Origin: an uncultured Mycoplasmatota bacterium
GTDB taxonomy: Bacteria > Bacillota_I > Bacilli_A > RF39 > UBA660
Assembly: GCA_948466395.1 (NCBI GenBank)
Contig: CAOKAG010000010.1
Coordinates: 1-39,903, forward strand
DNA length: 39,903 nucleotides
Direction of reading: 5' to 3'
Part shown: one piece after another, positions 17,210-25,932 of the stretch
Layout of the letters: each line of letters opens with the position of its first letter
Numbering within the stretch: position 1 is the first letter of the stretch
Position numbers and translations under genes: made by a program
The notes under the pieces: model-generated
The model's input: the letters and a program-made list of their open reading frames with translations, nothing else
The model's database searches: none
Told to the model about the DNA's origin: nothing

Positions 17210-18310
17210 CTAGACATTAAAACGAAAATAAACAATATCGCCATCTTGCATCAAATAGTCTTTTCCCTCTAAATACAATTTACCACGTTCTTGAACCACT
17301 TTATCATCCTTTAATTCTTCTAAATCATTAAACTTCATAATCTCCGCTTTAATGAATCCTCTTTCAATATCACTGTGAATCAGTCCAGCACACGTTTTAG
17401 CATTCATTCCTTTTTTAAAGGTCCACGCTTTCACCTCATCACTTCCCACCGTAAAGAAAGTTTGTAAGCCTAAAAGCTCATACGTGGCAAATATAAGTTT
17501 ATCCAATCCACTAGAAGCAATCCCTAAATCATTTAAGAAAGCTTGTTTTTCACTACTTTCTAACTCAGCGAGTTCAGATTCAATTTTAGCACACATCACA
17601 ATAACCGAAGACTTTTCCTTGGAAGCATAAGAACAAACAGCTTTTGTGTAATCGTTTTCTCCCAAAACCACATCCTCTTCTAAAACATTCGCAACATAAA
17701 TCATGGGTTTTAAAGTAATAAAATTAAAAGATTTTAAAAGATTAAGCTCCTCCTCGGAAAAATCAATCAGTCTTAAAGGTTGATTATCTAATAAAGCATT
17801 TTGAGCTTTCTTTAAAGCTTCTAATTCTTGCAAGGCTTCTTTATCTTTTGTCGTCATCGCTTTCTTTTCAATCTTAGAAATACGATTTTCAATAATTTCT
17901 AAGTCCGCCAAAATAAGCTCTAAGTTAATAATCTCAATATCTCGTATAGGATCGACGTCGCCTTCAACATGAATAATAGAGGAATCTTTAAAACATCGGA
18001 CCACTTCAACAATCGCATCCACTTCACGAATATGAGACAAAAACTTATTACCAAGCCCCTCACCTTTAGAAGCCCCTTTAACCAGTCCAGCAATATCAGT
18101 AAATTCAAAAGTTGTGGGTACACAAGATTGGGGAACATATAAGTTTTCTAAAAACTCAAGTCTCGCATCTGGCACGGTAACCATACCAACATTTGGGTCA
18201 ATCGTAGCAAAAGGATAATTGGCGGCCAAAATATTTTTTTTCGTTATAGCATTAAAAAGCGTCGATTTACCAACATTGGGTAAGCCCACAATACCCGCTT
18301 TCAAAGACAT
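17210..18310 (-). CDS. ychF: Ribosome-binding ATPase YchF (Obg family)
   Basis: The 366-aa protein has the P-loop GLPNVGKST, switch motifs NYPFATIDPN and DIAGLVKGASKGEGLGN, the YchF-type NVLEED in place of NKxD (hence ATP preference), a coiled-coil insertion (about 130-175), and the C-terminal TGS domain (FFTVGSDEVKAWT). It acts in the cytoplasm on ribosomes and in stress response. It follows the AbgT gene by 13 bases with AGAGGTGAT before the ATG. ychF near ssb/rpsF and parAB is the usual Firmicutes order. Confidence 0.97.
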   Translation of the reverse strand: MSLKAGIVGLPNVGKSTLFNAITKKNILAANYPFATIDPNVGMVTVPDARLEFLENLYVPQSCVPTTFEFTDIAGLVKGASKGEGLGNKFLSHIREVDAIVEVVRCFKDSSIIHVEGDVDPIRDIEIINLELILADLEIIENRISKIEKKAMTTKDKEALQELEALKKAQNALLDNQPLRLIDFSEEELNLLKSFNFITLKPMIYVANVLEEDVVLGENDYTKAVCSYASKEKSSVIVMCAKIESELAELESSEKQAFLNDLGIASSGLDKLIFATYELLGLQTFFTVGSDEVKAWTFKKGMNAKTCAGLIHSDIERGFIKAEIMKFNDLEELKDDKVVQERGKLYLEGKDYLMQDGDIVYFRFNV

Positions 18311-18323
18311 AAATAATCACCTC

Positions 18324-19868
18324 TTATAACGTTGGAAAAGCATGAATTCCTATTGGAACCCCTACTATATACCAACCAATTAATATTGTCAATAATAGAA
18401 CAAGAGTCAAAAGACTAAATGGAAGCATATAACGAATGGATTTCAAAAGATTAATCGGTTTTCTTCCTTGATTGTATTTTTCAAGTAAAGCCAAATAAAT
18501 AACAAAATAAGCAAACAATGGCGTAAGACCAATACTGACCGACTCTCCAAAACGGAAAATAACTTGAGCAAACTCAGGAGACATCCCCGCTTTCATAAAC
18601 GCTGGAATAGCAACCCCTGATAAGATAGACCATCTTGAAAGGGAAGAAGGCAACAAAAACGTAGAAAAGACGGTAACAAAAAATAAAAGTAAAATAAGGG
18701 GAATGCCCGTAAACGAAGAATCTTCAATAAGAGTAGCTAAAAAAGTAGTGGCCACATTGCCAATATTCGTATATTTAAAAACATTAATTAAAATAGAAAC
18801 AAAGAAAATCAAAACCAGTGTCTGACCAATGCCATCCAAAGAATGACCTAAATCTTCACATAAATCTTTATTATTTCGAATCGTCTTAGCACCAATGCCA
18901 TAAAAGAAACCTAAAATAACAAAGCCCATAGTAACAATAAACACAAACCCTGTACTAAAAAAAGAATTATAGCTAAAAAGTTTATCAATATAAAAAACTT
19001 GACTCTGATCGAGCAATTTTCCTGAAAAAGGAAAACCAGGAATAATATTATACATAAAGATTAAAAAATAGATTAAGAAAGCAAACAAAGCAAAACAAAG
19101 GCCTTTTTTCTCATTCTTTCCCATAAAAAATTCTTCTTCAACTTCTGTTTCTGGAAAGTCATATTTATCCAGCTTATAAACGAGATACCTCTCGACAATT
19201 TGAGTAATAAAAATCGCCATAAGCAAAATAGCTAAAATCATAATGAATAAAAAACTTCCTACTTCAATCGCGTAATTTACATCCACCACTCTAGAAGCTA
19301 AAGTAGTCAAAGACAAAAGCGAAGAATCCATACTTGTAAAAATAATACTTAATCCATAGCCACACGTTAAACCCGCAAAAGATGCAATGATTCCTAAACT
19401 TGGATTTCTTTTACCATGTCGAAACAAAATACCTGCCAAAGGAAGCATAATCACGAAGGAAATATCACCGATAAAACTTAAAAGGATACTTAACAAAACA
19501 AGAACAAAAGTAACATGAATCTTTTTAGCATTTTTGGTAAGAAGAATAATGGCCACTTTTAAAAAGCCACTTTTTTCCATAATACCAATCCCAATTAAAA
19601 TAATCAGTAGACTACTTAAAGGCGTAAAAAGGGTAAAATTACTCACAGTACTTGTGAAAATATACTTTAAACCCCTCAAACTAAAAAGAGAAGAAACCTC
19701 AGCAATGTAGGTATTGTACTCTAAAGAAGTGGGACTAATTTTTTTAGAAGTCACCTGAACTCCCAGTAAAGACAACACGCCACTCAAAACAATTGTAACC
19801 CCAATCATAATTAAAAGGGTCATAATGGGATGTAAAGTTATTTTTTCTTTTAATTTATTTACGTTCAT
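18324..19868 (-). CDS. AbgT-family transporter
   Basis: The protein is 514 aa from the ATG at 19868, which has TAGGTGAT just upstream; the track's start is a GTG inside that site. About twelve hydrophobic segments are visible, with AbgT-like stretches such as SLLIILIGIGIMEKSGF, ISFVIMLPLAGILF and the late LTPLFAYFVIYLALL. Family members move p-aminobenzoyl-glutamate or export sulfonamide-like drugs across the cytoplasmic membrane, driven by ion gradients. Its start overlaps the DUF951 gene by 14 bases, so it belongs to the parA-to-ychF run. The substrate is inferred from family only. Confidence 0.88.
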   Translation of the reverse strand: MNVNKLKEKITLHPIMTLLIMIGVTIVLSGVLSLLGVQVTSKKISPTSLEYNTYIAEVSSLFSLRGLKYIFTSTVSNFTLFTPLSSLLIILIGIGIMEKSGFLKVAIILLTKNAKKIHVTFVLVLLSILLSFIGDISFVIMLPLAGILFRHGKRNPSLGIIASFAGLTCGYGLSIIFTSMDSSLLSLTTLASRVVDVNYAIEVGSFLFIMILAILLMAIFITQIVERYLVYKLDKYDFPETEVEEEFFMGKNEKKGLCFALFAFLIYFLIFMYNIIPGFPFSGKLLDQSQVFYIDKLFSYNSFFSTGFVFIVTMGFVILGFFYGIGAKTIRNNKDLCEDLGHSLDGIGQTLVLIFFVSILINVFKYTNIGNVATTFLATLIEDSSFTGIPLILLLFFVTVFSTFLLPSSLSRWSILSGVAIPAFMKAGMSPEFAQVIFRFGESVSIGLTPLFAYFVIYLALLEKYNQGRKPINLLKSIRYMLPFSLLTLVLLLTILIGWYIVGVPIGIHAFPTL

Positions 19869-20055
19869 TTGTATCACCTAATACTTTTTTTAATTTCCGT
19901 TCAAACTCCAATCGATCCATCATAATTTCTCGACCACAATGTTGACACTTAATTTTAATATCGACCCCTACTCTTGTAATCATCCATAAATTATCCCCAC
20001 ACGCATGCGCTTTTTTCATAATAACTAAATCGTTTAATTTATAATTTTTATTCAT
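19855..20055 (-). CDS. DUF951 family protein
   Basis: The 66-aa protein matches DUF951: DLVIMKKAHACGDNLW, RVGVDIKIKCQHCGREIMMDR. The Cys residues and a His suggest a small zinc-binding fold. In Firmicutes it lies beside mscS (YkuT/YyaF region) near parB, as it does here; the role is unknown. It overlaps mscS by eight bases and the AbgT gene by 14. Confidence 0.92.
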   Translation of the reverse strand: MNKNYKLNDLVIMKKAHACGDNLWMITRVGVDIKIKCQHCGREIMMDRLEFERKLKKVLGDTNERK

Positions 20056-20845
20056 GATGCACCTCTATCTGTTGATAAGGAATTTTAATCTTTTCCTCAT
20101 CATAAATGGTTTTAATAATTTTCAATGCCTCTCTTTTAATTTGCCATTGATCATCTTGTGAACAAGAAATACTAATAGAAAAATGGACAGCATGTTCTCC
20201 TAAAGAAGAAATCCCCATATATTTTGTTTCTTTTCGTACTCCTGTAATTTTCATAATTTCCTTTAAAATCTTTTGAATCGCTTTTTCAACGACATCCGTC
20301 TTAGATTCATAACTTGTAGGAATATCAATCACGACATTAGCACTTTTTTGACTAATATTAATAACTTCATCAATCTTGCGATTCGCTATGACTAAAACTT
20401 CACCAGAATACTTTTTTATTTTAGTAGTCTTTAATCCCATATCGATCACTTCTCCTTGAAACTCTCCAATTTTAACGTTATCTCCAACTACAAAATAATT
20501 ATCCATAATAATGGTAATACCACTGATAAAATCCTTAATGGCGTCTTGCAATGCTAAACCTAAAACCGCTCCAACGACTCCTAAACTGGCAACTAAAGCT
20601 TTCGTATCTACCCCATACAAATTTAAAATAAACAAAACCGCTAACACAAAAACCGCATATTTAAAAATATTCGAAATCATGTTAACAATCGTTCTTCGCT
20701 TTTTCTTTTCAAATTCGTTTTTACCTGAAATAATAATCTTTTCAATAACTACTTTACCAAAAGTATAAACGATAATAGAAACCAATACAATTAAAGCTAA
20801 GCCGTAAACTTCTTTTCGTCCTAAGAATTCAAAGATTACTTTCAA
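20048..20845 (-). CDS. mscS: MscS-type mechanosensitive ion channel
   Basis: The protein is 265 aa with a TTG start behind GGGTGAT. It has two N-terminal membrane segments, the pore helix region with alternating small residues (VDTKALVASLGVVGAVLGLALQ), the beta domain (IIMDNYFVVGDNVKIGEFQGEV) and a C-terminal alpha/beta domain. It opens under membrane tension to release solutes on osmotic downshock. It follows parB by two bases. Confidence 0.93.
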   Translation of the reverse strand: MKVIFEFLGRKEVYGLALIVLVSIIVYTFGKVVIEKIIISGKNEFEKKKRRTIVNMISNIFKYAVFVLAVLFILNLYGVDTKALVASLGVVGAVLGLALQDAIKDFISGITIIMDNYFVVGDNVKIGEFQGEVIDMGLKTTKIKKYSGEVLVIANRKIDEVINISQKSANVVIDIPTSYESKTDVVEKAIQKILKEIMKITGVRKETKYMGISSLGEHAVHFSISISCSQDDQWQIKREALKIIKTIYDEEKIKIPYQQIEVHHE

Positions 20846-20847
20846 AG

Positions 20848-21738
20848 TTAATCACCCGATATTTCTATTCCCAAAATTTCAAGAATTCTTTCCAAATCTT
20901 TTTCCCGATCAAAAGGAATCTCAATTTTATGTTCTTTTATTTTTACTTTTGTACCAATCTTTTCACGCATGACCTTTTCATAAATCAAATAATGAATATT
21001 TTGTTCAGACTCTTTACGAAGCACTTTATTTTTTTTGGGTAAATTTTCTACCGCAATAAGATGTTCTAAATCTCGAACACTTAACGATTCATTTAAAACG
21101 CGATCAGATAATTGATTAACCAAAACTTCATCACTAATTTTACTTAAAGCTCTTGCATGTCCCATACTAATCGTTCCCGATTCAACCAACTGTTTTGTAG
21201 CATTAGGAAGCTTTAAAAGACCTAACATATTGGTAACATGACTTCGACTCTTTCCAAATCTTTTAGCAAATTCATCTTGTGTTAAATGACTCAGTTCAAT
21301 AATGTTTTGATAAGCTAGTGCTTCATCAATAGGATTCAAATCCTCTCTTTGAATGTTTTCAATCAATGCAATTTCCATCATTTCTTGGTCATCAAAATCT
21401 TTTATAATAGCGGGAATAACTTCAAGTCCAGCCATTTCCGAAGCTTTCTTTCTTCTCTCACCAGCAATAAGTTCATAACCTTTAATGCTTTTTTTAACAA
21501 TAATGGGTTGAACCACACCATATTCTTTGATGCTTTCAGCAAGCTCTTGTAAAGAGGCTTCATTAAAAGACTTTCGTGGCTGATAAGGGTTACTTCTAAT
21601 TTCTTGTAGAGGAATCTCTACAATGTCATTAACTTTTGTGTTATTCACAATATCTCTTTCAAAAGCATCAAAGTTAATGACTTCATTAGAAAATAATTGT
21701 TCAAGCCCTCTTCCCATCACCTTTCTTTTAGTTTCCAT
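20848..21738 (-). CDS. parB: Chromosome-partition protein ParB/Spo0J
   Basis: The 296-aa protein starts with GRGLEQLF, then the CTPase/ParB domain (IPLQEIRSNPYQPRKSF, YELIAGERRKKAS, IALIENIQREDLNPIDEA) and the HTH that binds parS (LTQDEFAKRFGKSRSHVTNMLGLL). It loads as a clamp at parS and recruits ParA and SMC. It overlaps parA by 11 bases. I saw no parS (TGTTTCACGTGAAACA) in the window by eye. Confidence 0.96.
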   Translation of the reverse strand: METKRKVMGRGLEQLFSNEVINFDAFERDIVNNTKVNDIVEIPLQEIRSNPYQPRKSFNEASLQELAESIKEYGVVQPIIVKKSIKGYELIAGERRKKASEMAGLEVIPAIIKDFDDQEMMEIALIENIQREDLNPIDEALAYQNIIELSHLTQDEFAKRFGKSRSHVTNMLGLLKLPNATKQLVESGTISMGHARALSKISDEVLVNQLSDRVLNESLSVRDLEHLIAVENLPKKNKVLRKESEQNIHYLIYEKVMREKIGTKVKIKEHKIEIPFDREKDLERILEILGIEISGD

Positions 21739-22513
21739 CTCGACTAATCACTTCCTTTGCCAAATTTGCATACGCTAACGTTGCTCGACTCGTAGGATCG
21801 TATTCATTAATAGGCTTCCCATGACTCGGTGCCTCTACAAGTCGAACCAATCTTGGTATAATGGTATTAAAAACTTTATTTTTAAAATACTTTCTTACTT
21901 CCTCAATGACTTCTAAACCAATATTCGTTCTCCCATCAAGCATGGTAAGAAGAACCCCTTCAATTCTTAAATCAGGATTCATATTGGATTGAACTAAAAT
22001 AATCGTATTTAAAAGTTGCGTAATTCCCTCAAGTGCTAAATACTCACATTGTACAGGAATAATAACGGCATCACTAGCTACTAATGCATTTAAAGTGGTA
22101 ATGCCTAGAGCTGGCATACAATCAATAATAATATAATCAAAACGATCCTTAATCTCATTTAATCTTAAATTCAATTGATCATTTTGATGAAAATTTTTAT
22201 TCGCCACCATCGCTTTAACAAATTCTACTTCCACTCCCGCTAAATTAATCGTCGCTGGAATCACCGATAAATTTTTAAATTTCGTTTTAATAATGGCTTC
22301 TTTAATTGAACAAGCTCCAGTTATGACATCATAAATATCATTGTCAAAATCACTCGTATTTAAACCCAAACCCGTTGAAGCATTTCCTTGAGAGTCTAAG
22401 TCAATTAAAAGCGTTTTTTTTCCTTCACTCCCTAAGGCTGCGGCTAAATTAATACTCGTCGTTGTTTTTCCAACGCCTCCTTTTTGATTAACCAATGAAA
22501 TAACTTTTGCCAT
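21728..22513 (-). CDS. parA: Chromosome-partition ATPase ParA/Soj
   Basis: This 261-aa deviant-Walker ATPase has the motif NQKGGVGKTTTSINLAA, IDLDSQGNAS, and DYIIIDCMPALG. It forms ATP dimers on nucleoid DNA, is stimulated by ParB, and in Bacillus also regulates DnaA. It is the first gene of parA-parB-mscS-DUF951-abgT-ychF. AAAGGTGG precedes the ATG. Confidence 0.97.
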   Translation of the reverse strand: MAKVISLVNQKGGVGKTTTSINLAAALGSEGKKTLLIDLDSQGNASTGLGLNTSDFDNDIYDVITGACSIKEAIIKTKFKNLSVIPATINLAGVEVEFVKAMVANKNFHQNDQLNLRLNEIKDRFDYIIIDCMPALGITTLNALVASDAVIIPVQCEYLALEGITQLLNTIILVQSNMNPDLRIEGVLLTMLDGRTNIGLEVIEEVRKYFKNKVFNTIIPRLVRLVEAPSHGKPINEYDPTSRATLAYANLAKEVISRDGN

Positions 22514-22532
22514 AATACCACCTTTTTCGTTT

Positions 22533-22562
22533 ATTTTAATTACTAAAAATATTTTAACACAA
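22533..22562 (-). promoter_or_regulatory. Candidate parA promoter
   Basis: On the minus strand TTGTGT (22557-22562), 18 bases, TAAAAT (22533-22538), about 20 bases before the parA ATG. Confidence 0.4.
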
Positions 22563-22578
22563 TAATAATTATTTGTCT

Positions 22579-23046
22579 TTATAAAATAATTAAAATCTCG
22601 TTTATTTCCTCTTCTGAAAACAATTGCAATTGACTTAAAATTTTTTTAACTTCCCTTTTATTTTTCGTAAAAAAAAGACTCGCAAACAAAAGAAGACGTT
22701 TTTTTCTAGAAGGATGAAAAAAAGCATAAGGACAATATATTTCTAAATACCCAGGAATAAGATAAGTAAAATAACACTTAACGTGTTGATAACTAAAATT
22801 AAGATAAAACGTTTTAGAAGAATTGAAATAAGGCTTTGTATCCACAACCACGACGGTTAATAACTCTTCAGTATTCAAAAAAACAACAAAGGACAGAAGA
22901 ACATCGCTTTCTTTTACTTCCTCTTTCTTTATAACTCGAATCTGTTCTAAACCAAAAAATTCTAAAAGAAGAGAATCAAATTTTTCTCGATACTTAATTT
23001 TAGAAAAAACAGTATAAAATTGTTTTCGACCAAATATTTTTTTCAT
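22579..23046 (-). CDS. Unrecognised basic 155-aa protein upstream of parA
   Basis: I do not recognise this protein. The ATG at 23046 has GAGGAG eight bases upstream, so I prefer it to the ORF start 60 bases earlier. The sequence begins MKKIFGRKQFY, contains several beta-like hydrophobic strands (LLSFVVFLNTEELLTVVVVDTK, VKCYFTYLIPGYLEIYCPY), then a basic stretch (HPSRKKRLLLFASLFFTKNKREVKK) and an acidic C-terminus. It sits where rsmG or noc often lies beside parA, but it resembles neither. It is soluble or peripherally membrane-bound. Confidence 0.6.
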   Translation of the reverse strand: MKKIFGRKQFYTVFSKIKYREKFDSLLLEFFGLEQIRVIKKEEVKESDVLLSFVVFLNTEELLTVVVVDTKPYFNSSKTFYLNFSYQHVKCYFTYLIPGYLEIYCPYAFFHPSRKKRLLLFASLFFTKNKREVKKILSQLQLFSEEEINEILIIL

Positions 23047-23128
23047 AGCGTGGCTCCTCGAAATACAATTTTTTATTCTATTGAAACTTGATAGATCTGT
23101 AAACAAAAAGCGTTCGACCTAATTCGAC

Positions 23129-23152
23129 AAAAAAAAATCACTTTCGTGACTT
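23129..23152 (-). terminator. Terminator of the CapA-like gene
   Basis: On the minus strand AGTCAC-GAAA-GTGATT is followed by nine T residues, a few bases after the stop codon. Confidence 0.85.
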
Positions 23153-23156
23153 TAAA

Positions 23157-24350
23157 TTAAGAATCAAGACTCAACGTTCCTATTTTGATTTTTGGATCAT
23201 TGGTTTCATTAAGTAGAGCTTCATACTTAGCTTTCACTTTTGCAACGTCATTGCCAAGTTCACTCTTCGTTAATTTATAAAATGGGATGACTCGATACCC
23301 TTTGTGTCCTTTATGATACGTATACAATAAATCGCCTTTCACCTGATCTAATGTAATGGTAGACTGACCGTCTTCCACCACTTTATGAATATCCACAGAA
23401 GCAATTAAACCAATTTTTTTCATCAAATCGTCTTGACCTGAAATAAAATTACCTAAAGAGTAAATCACTAATGTATTTCCAATAAATTCAATAGGTTGAA
23501 TGACATGGGGATGAGATCCAATAATAACATCCACACCTAAATCACTTAAAAATTGCGCCCAATCCCGTTGTTCAGTTGTAGGAGTATGCGTGTATTCTAC
23601 GCCCCAATGCATCGCCACTAAAACCACATCTACTTTGTCGCGAACCGCTTCAATATCTTTTTGGGCTTGCTCCTTAGAAAATAAATTTACCACGTATTCT
23701 TTTCCTTTGGGTACAGGTATGCCATTCGTGCCATAAGTATAAGCTAAAAAAGCATAAGTGATCCCATTTTTTTCACCAATAGGAACTCGATTTCGATCAC
23801 TTTCAGAATCATAACTTCCCGCAGTCATAACAGAAGTTTGATTTCTCCAATACGCTACCGAATTTAAAATCGCTTTTGTCCCCTTATCAAGAGTATGATT
23901 ATTAGCAAGACTTACCAAATTAAAACCTGCTTTTATAAACGCATCGCCTACTTCTTGAGGAGAATTAAAACAAGGATAAGAAGACAGTCCTAATTCTTTT
24001 CCACCTAAAATGGTTTCTTGATTATAATAAGCCAAATCATAATTTTGAACAATAGGACGAATATCATCAAGTTGATGATCATAATTATAAGTCCCATCAC
24101 TTTTTAAACCATCTTTATAAGTTCCTGTATGATAAAGAGCGTCGCCAATCATTCCCAGCGTTAAATGGTATTCTTCTTTTTTAGGTTCCTCTACAGGAGA
24201 AGAAGGTCTCTCTTCCTGAGAAACAGAAGAAGGAGGTTTATCTTCAAAATGTCGATTCTTAAAAAACAAAAAAGCACTTCCAACACCAATAACAAATAGG
24301 AGAAGTAAGCTTAATACCTTATACTTCATCTTTAACTTACTCTTTTTCAT
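23157..24350 (-). CDS. CapA-family (PgsA-like) metallophosphatase-fold protein
   Basis: The protein is 397 aa from the ATG at 24350, behind TTGGAGG; the ORF start at 24383 lacks a site. A signal anchor (about residues 12-30) is followed by a Pro/Ser/Glu-rich linker, then the CapA domain: LGMIGDALYH, NQETILGG, SLANNHTLDKG, VVLVAMHWGVEY and DVIIGSHPHVIQP, all metal or active-site motifs of the family. CapA/PgsA proteins take part in poly-gamma-glutamate capsule assembly outside the membrane, but no CapB/CapC synthase is nearby, so a different envelope role is possible. It has its own extended -10 promoter and terminator. Confidence 0.9.
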   Translation of the reverse strand: MKKSKLKMKYKVLSLLLLFVIGVGSAFLFFKNRHFEDKPPSSVSQEERPSSPVEEPKKEEYHLTLGMIGDALYHTGTYKDGLKSDGTYNYDHQLDDIRPIVQNYDLAYYNQETILGGKELGLSSYPCFNSPQEVGDAFIKAGFNLVSLANNHTLDKGTKAILNSVAYWRNQTSVMTAGSYDSESDRNRVPIGEKNGITYAFLAYTYGTNGIPVPKGKEYVVNLFSKEQAQKDIEAVRDKVDVVLVAMHWGVEYTHTPTTEQRDWAQFLSDLGVDVIIGSHPHVIQPIEFIGNTLVIYSLGNFISGQDDLMKKIGLIASVDIHKVVEDGQSTITLDQVKGDLLYTYHKGHKGYRVIPFYKLTKSELGNDVAKVKAKYEALLNETNDPKIKIGTLSLDS

Positions 24351-24371
24351 AACGACCTCCAACTTAGAACC

Positions 24372-24380
24372 ATTATAGCA
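24372..24380 (-). promoter_or_regulatory. Extended -10 promoter of the CapA-like gene
   Basis: On the minus strand TGCTATAAT is an extended -10 box 22 bases before the ATG, just after the end of the upstream broken gene. Confidence 0.5.
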
Positions 24381-24385
24381 CAAAA

Positions 24386-25006
24386 TTAACGTGTGCGCTC
24401 TTTTTCCAAATAATCTCCATAATAAATGCCTTCACAACGCTCACGACAATAAGCACTGGCTAAATACATTTTACTAAATTCATAATTACATCCTTTACGA
24501 AAAGCATTAAAAACAACGAGTCCTACTAAAAATTGATTCATTAATTCTAAATTCTTTTTATATATCTGTTTTTTCAAAAAATCAACTTCTGTATTAATAT
24601 ATTGATAACTGGTTAAATCAATAAAATATCCCCCCCTCCCACTAAAGATATAATTATAGAAAATATCGTTTAAATAAAAACCATGATTAGACAAACAAAG
24701 CAACTCTTCCTTAATTTTTTCATAATCAATCACCCCTACATTTACTTTTTCTTCCTCTAAATACCTTTCTGTAAATCCAACAATTTGTTGATTTTCATAA
24801 ATAAGATCTAGAGGTTTATTAAAAACAGTTAAGTTCAATTCTGTTAATTTTATTAACCCTTCATTACTAATTCTTTTAAAATCTGAAAGTCATTTTAAAT
24901 GAAAAATTTTAATAACTTTATCATTGTAACGATAAACGGTCACTTCTTTTCCTCTTCCAATCACATTTTCTTCAGTAATATAAGAGCTTATCGCTTCATA
25001 ATTCAT
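24386..25006 (-). pseudogene. Kinase-like gene interrupted by an in-frame TGA
   Basis: The track shows only the 150-aa downstream part. The same frame continues upstream through a TGA (24890-24892) to an ATG at 25006 that overlaps the DHH stop as ATGA and has GGATG upstream. The joined reading is 206 codons: VIGRGKEVTVYRYNDKVIKIF resembles a protein-kinase glycine loop plus the ATP-anchoring Lys, and later GFTERYLEE, the catalytic-loop-like NHGFYLNDI, and a DFG-like FIDLTSYQY follow. TGA is a stop elsewhere in this genome, so the gene is probably inactivated; re-initiation at 24838 would give a fragment without the ATP loop. The kinase-like call is moderate. Confidence 0.6.
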
Positions 25007-25932
25007 TCTTCATCCATCCATTCAATATTCCCAAAAATAGATTCACTCATTTTTTTTAACCAATCTTTGGGTAAAGGACTTCCTCCAGCATGTTTATGAC
25101 CTCCGCCTTCGTAAATTAAAGCTAAATCATTGACATCCACTTCTTCTTTATTAGCCCGATAACTAACAGAGCGATTAACATTAATAATAACTGCAACATC
25201 AATACTTTCATCACGACACATTTCATGACCAAGAAGACTACGATGACTCTCTGCAAAACAAATTCCAACCTTTATCCCATGAATGATACACTTCTGCATT
25301 GTACTCAATTTTTCTTTGATATAACGTTTTGTTCGTTCTTCTTCTACCTTTAATAAAATCACTTCAACGTCACTAAACGTAAACGCGTCATTTTCTTTAA
25401 TGCGTTTTAAAAACTGAGAAATAAAATCTTCTCTTCCATAAATACTATATAAATTTCCTAATTTAAAGGCCTCTTCCTTAAAAGAGGGTTTAAAATCAAA
25501 AGTATCATTTTCTCGAACCAATTCAATTAACCATTGAACACAAGGCTTTTCTAATAAAGGAGAAGCAAAATTCTTTTTTAAGTATTGATAGAACAAAGTC
25601 GTTCCACATTCCTTTCGACCATTTAAAGAATCCACCACTTGTATAAAGGAAAAACGATTCAAAAAAAGATTGCTAATATGATGATCAAATACCATCACTT
25701 TCTCTTTTAAAACCGCATCGTTCTCTATAAATTCAGCCATGTCTTCACTTATATTTAAATCTGTAATATAAATACTTTCATAACGTTCTTGATCCTCTAA
25801 AACTTTTTTTAAAACTGCCTCCACTTCATCAAGTTCCAAAGAATACGTTTCTAAATCTTTAAAAATAAGTGACCCCAAAATAATTGGAAAAGCCCCATCT
25901 AAATCCGCTACATGACTAATAATACAAATCAT
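25003..25932 (-). CDS. DHH-family phosphoesterase
   Basis: The protein is 309 aa. The first motif is SHVADLDG (usually HxDxDG), the DHH motif is VMVFDHH, and the C-terminal DHHA1 domain ends with the substrate motif GGGHKHAGGSPL. It belongs with NrnA/cyclic-dinucleotide and oligoribonucleotide phosphodiesterases; the exact substrate is unclear. There is no membrane or PAS part, unlike GdpP. It overlaps the methyltransferase gene by four bases (ATGA). Confidence 0.88.
   Translation of the reverse strand: MICIISHVADLDGAFPIILGSLIFKDLETYSLELDEVEAVLKKVLEDQERYESIYITDLNISEDMAEFIENDAVLKEKVMVFDHHISNLFLNRFSFIQVVDSLNGRKECGTTLFYQYLKKNFASPLLEKPCVQWLIELVRENDTFDFKPSFKEEAFKLGNLYSIYGREDFISQFLKRIKENDAFTFSDVEVILLKVEEERTKRYIKEKLSTMQKCIIHGIKVGICFAESHRSLLGHEMCRDESIDVAVIINVNRSVSYRANKEEVDVNDLALIYEGGGHKHAGGSPLPKDWLKKMSESIFGNIEWMDEE

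Noticed and set aside
14000-22513. A parS site
   Set aside because: TGTTTCAC-like words occur (for example in the start of dnaB) but none continues into the full palindrome.
24386-25006. Genetic code 4 (UGA = Trp) as the explanation for the in-frame TGA
   Set aside because: dnaB, murL, the DHH gene, the methyltransferase and others end in TGA at tight overlaps with the next start, so UGA is a stop.
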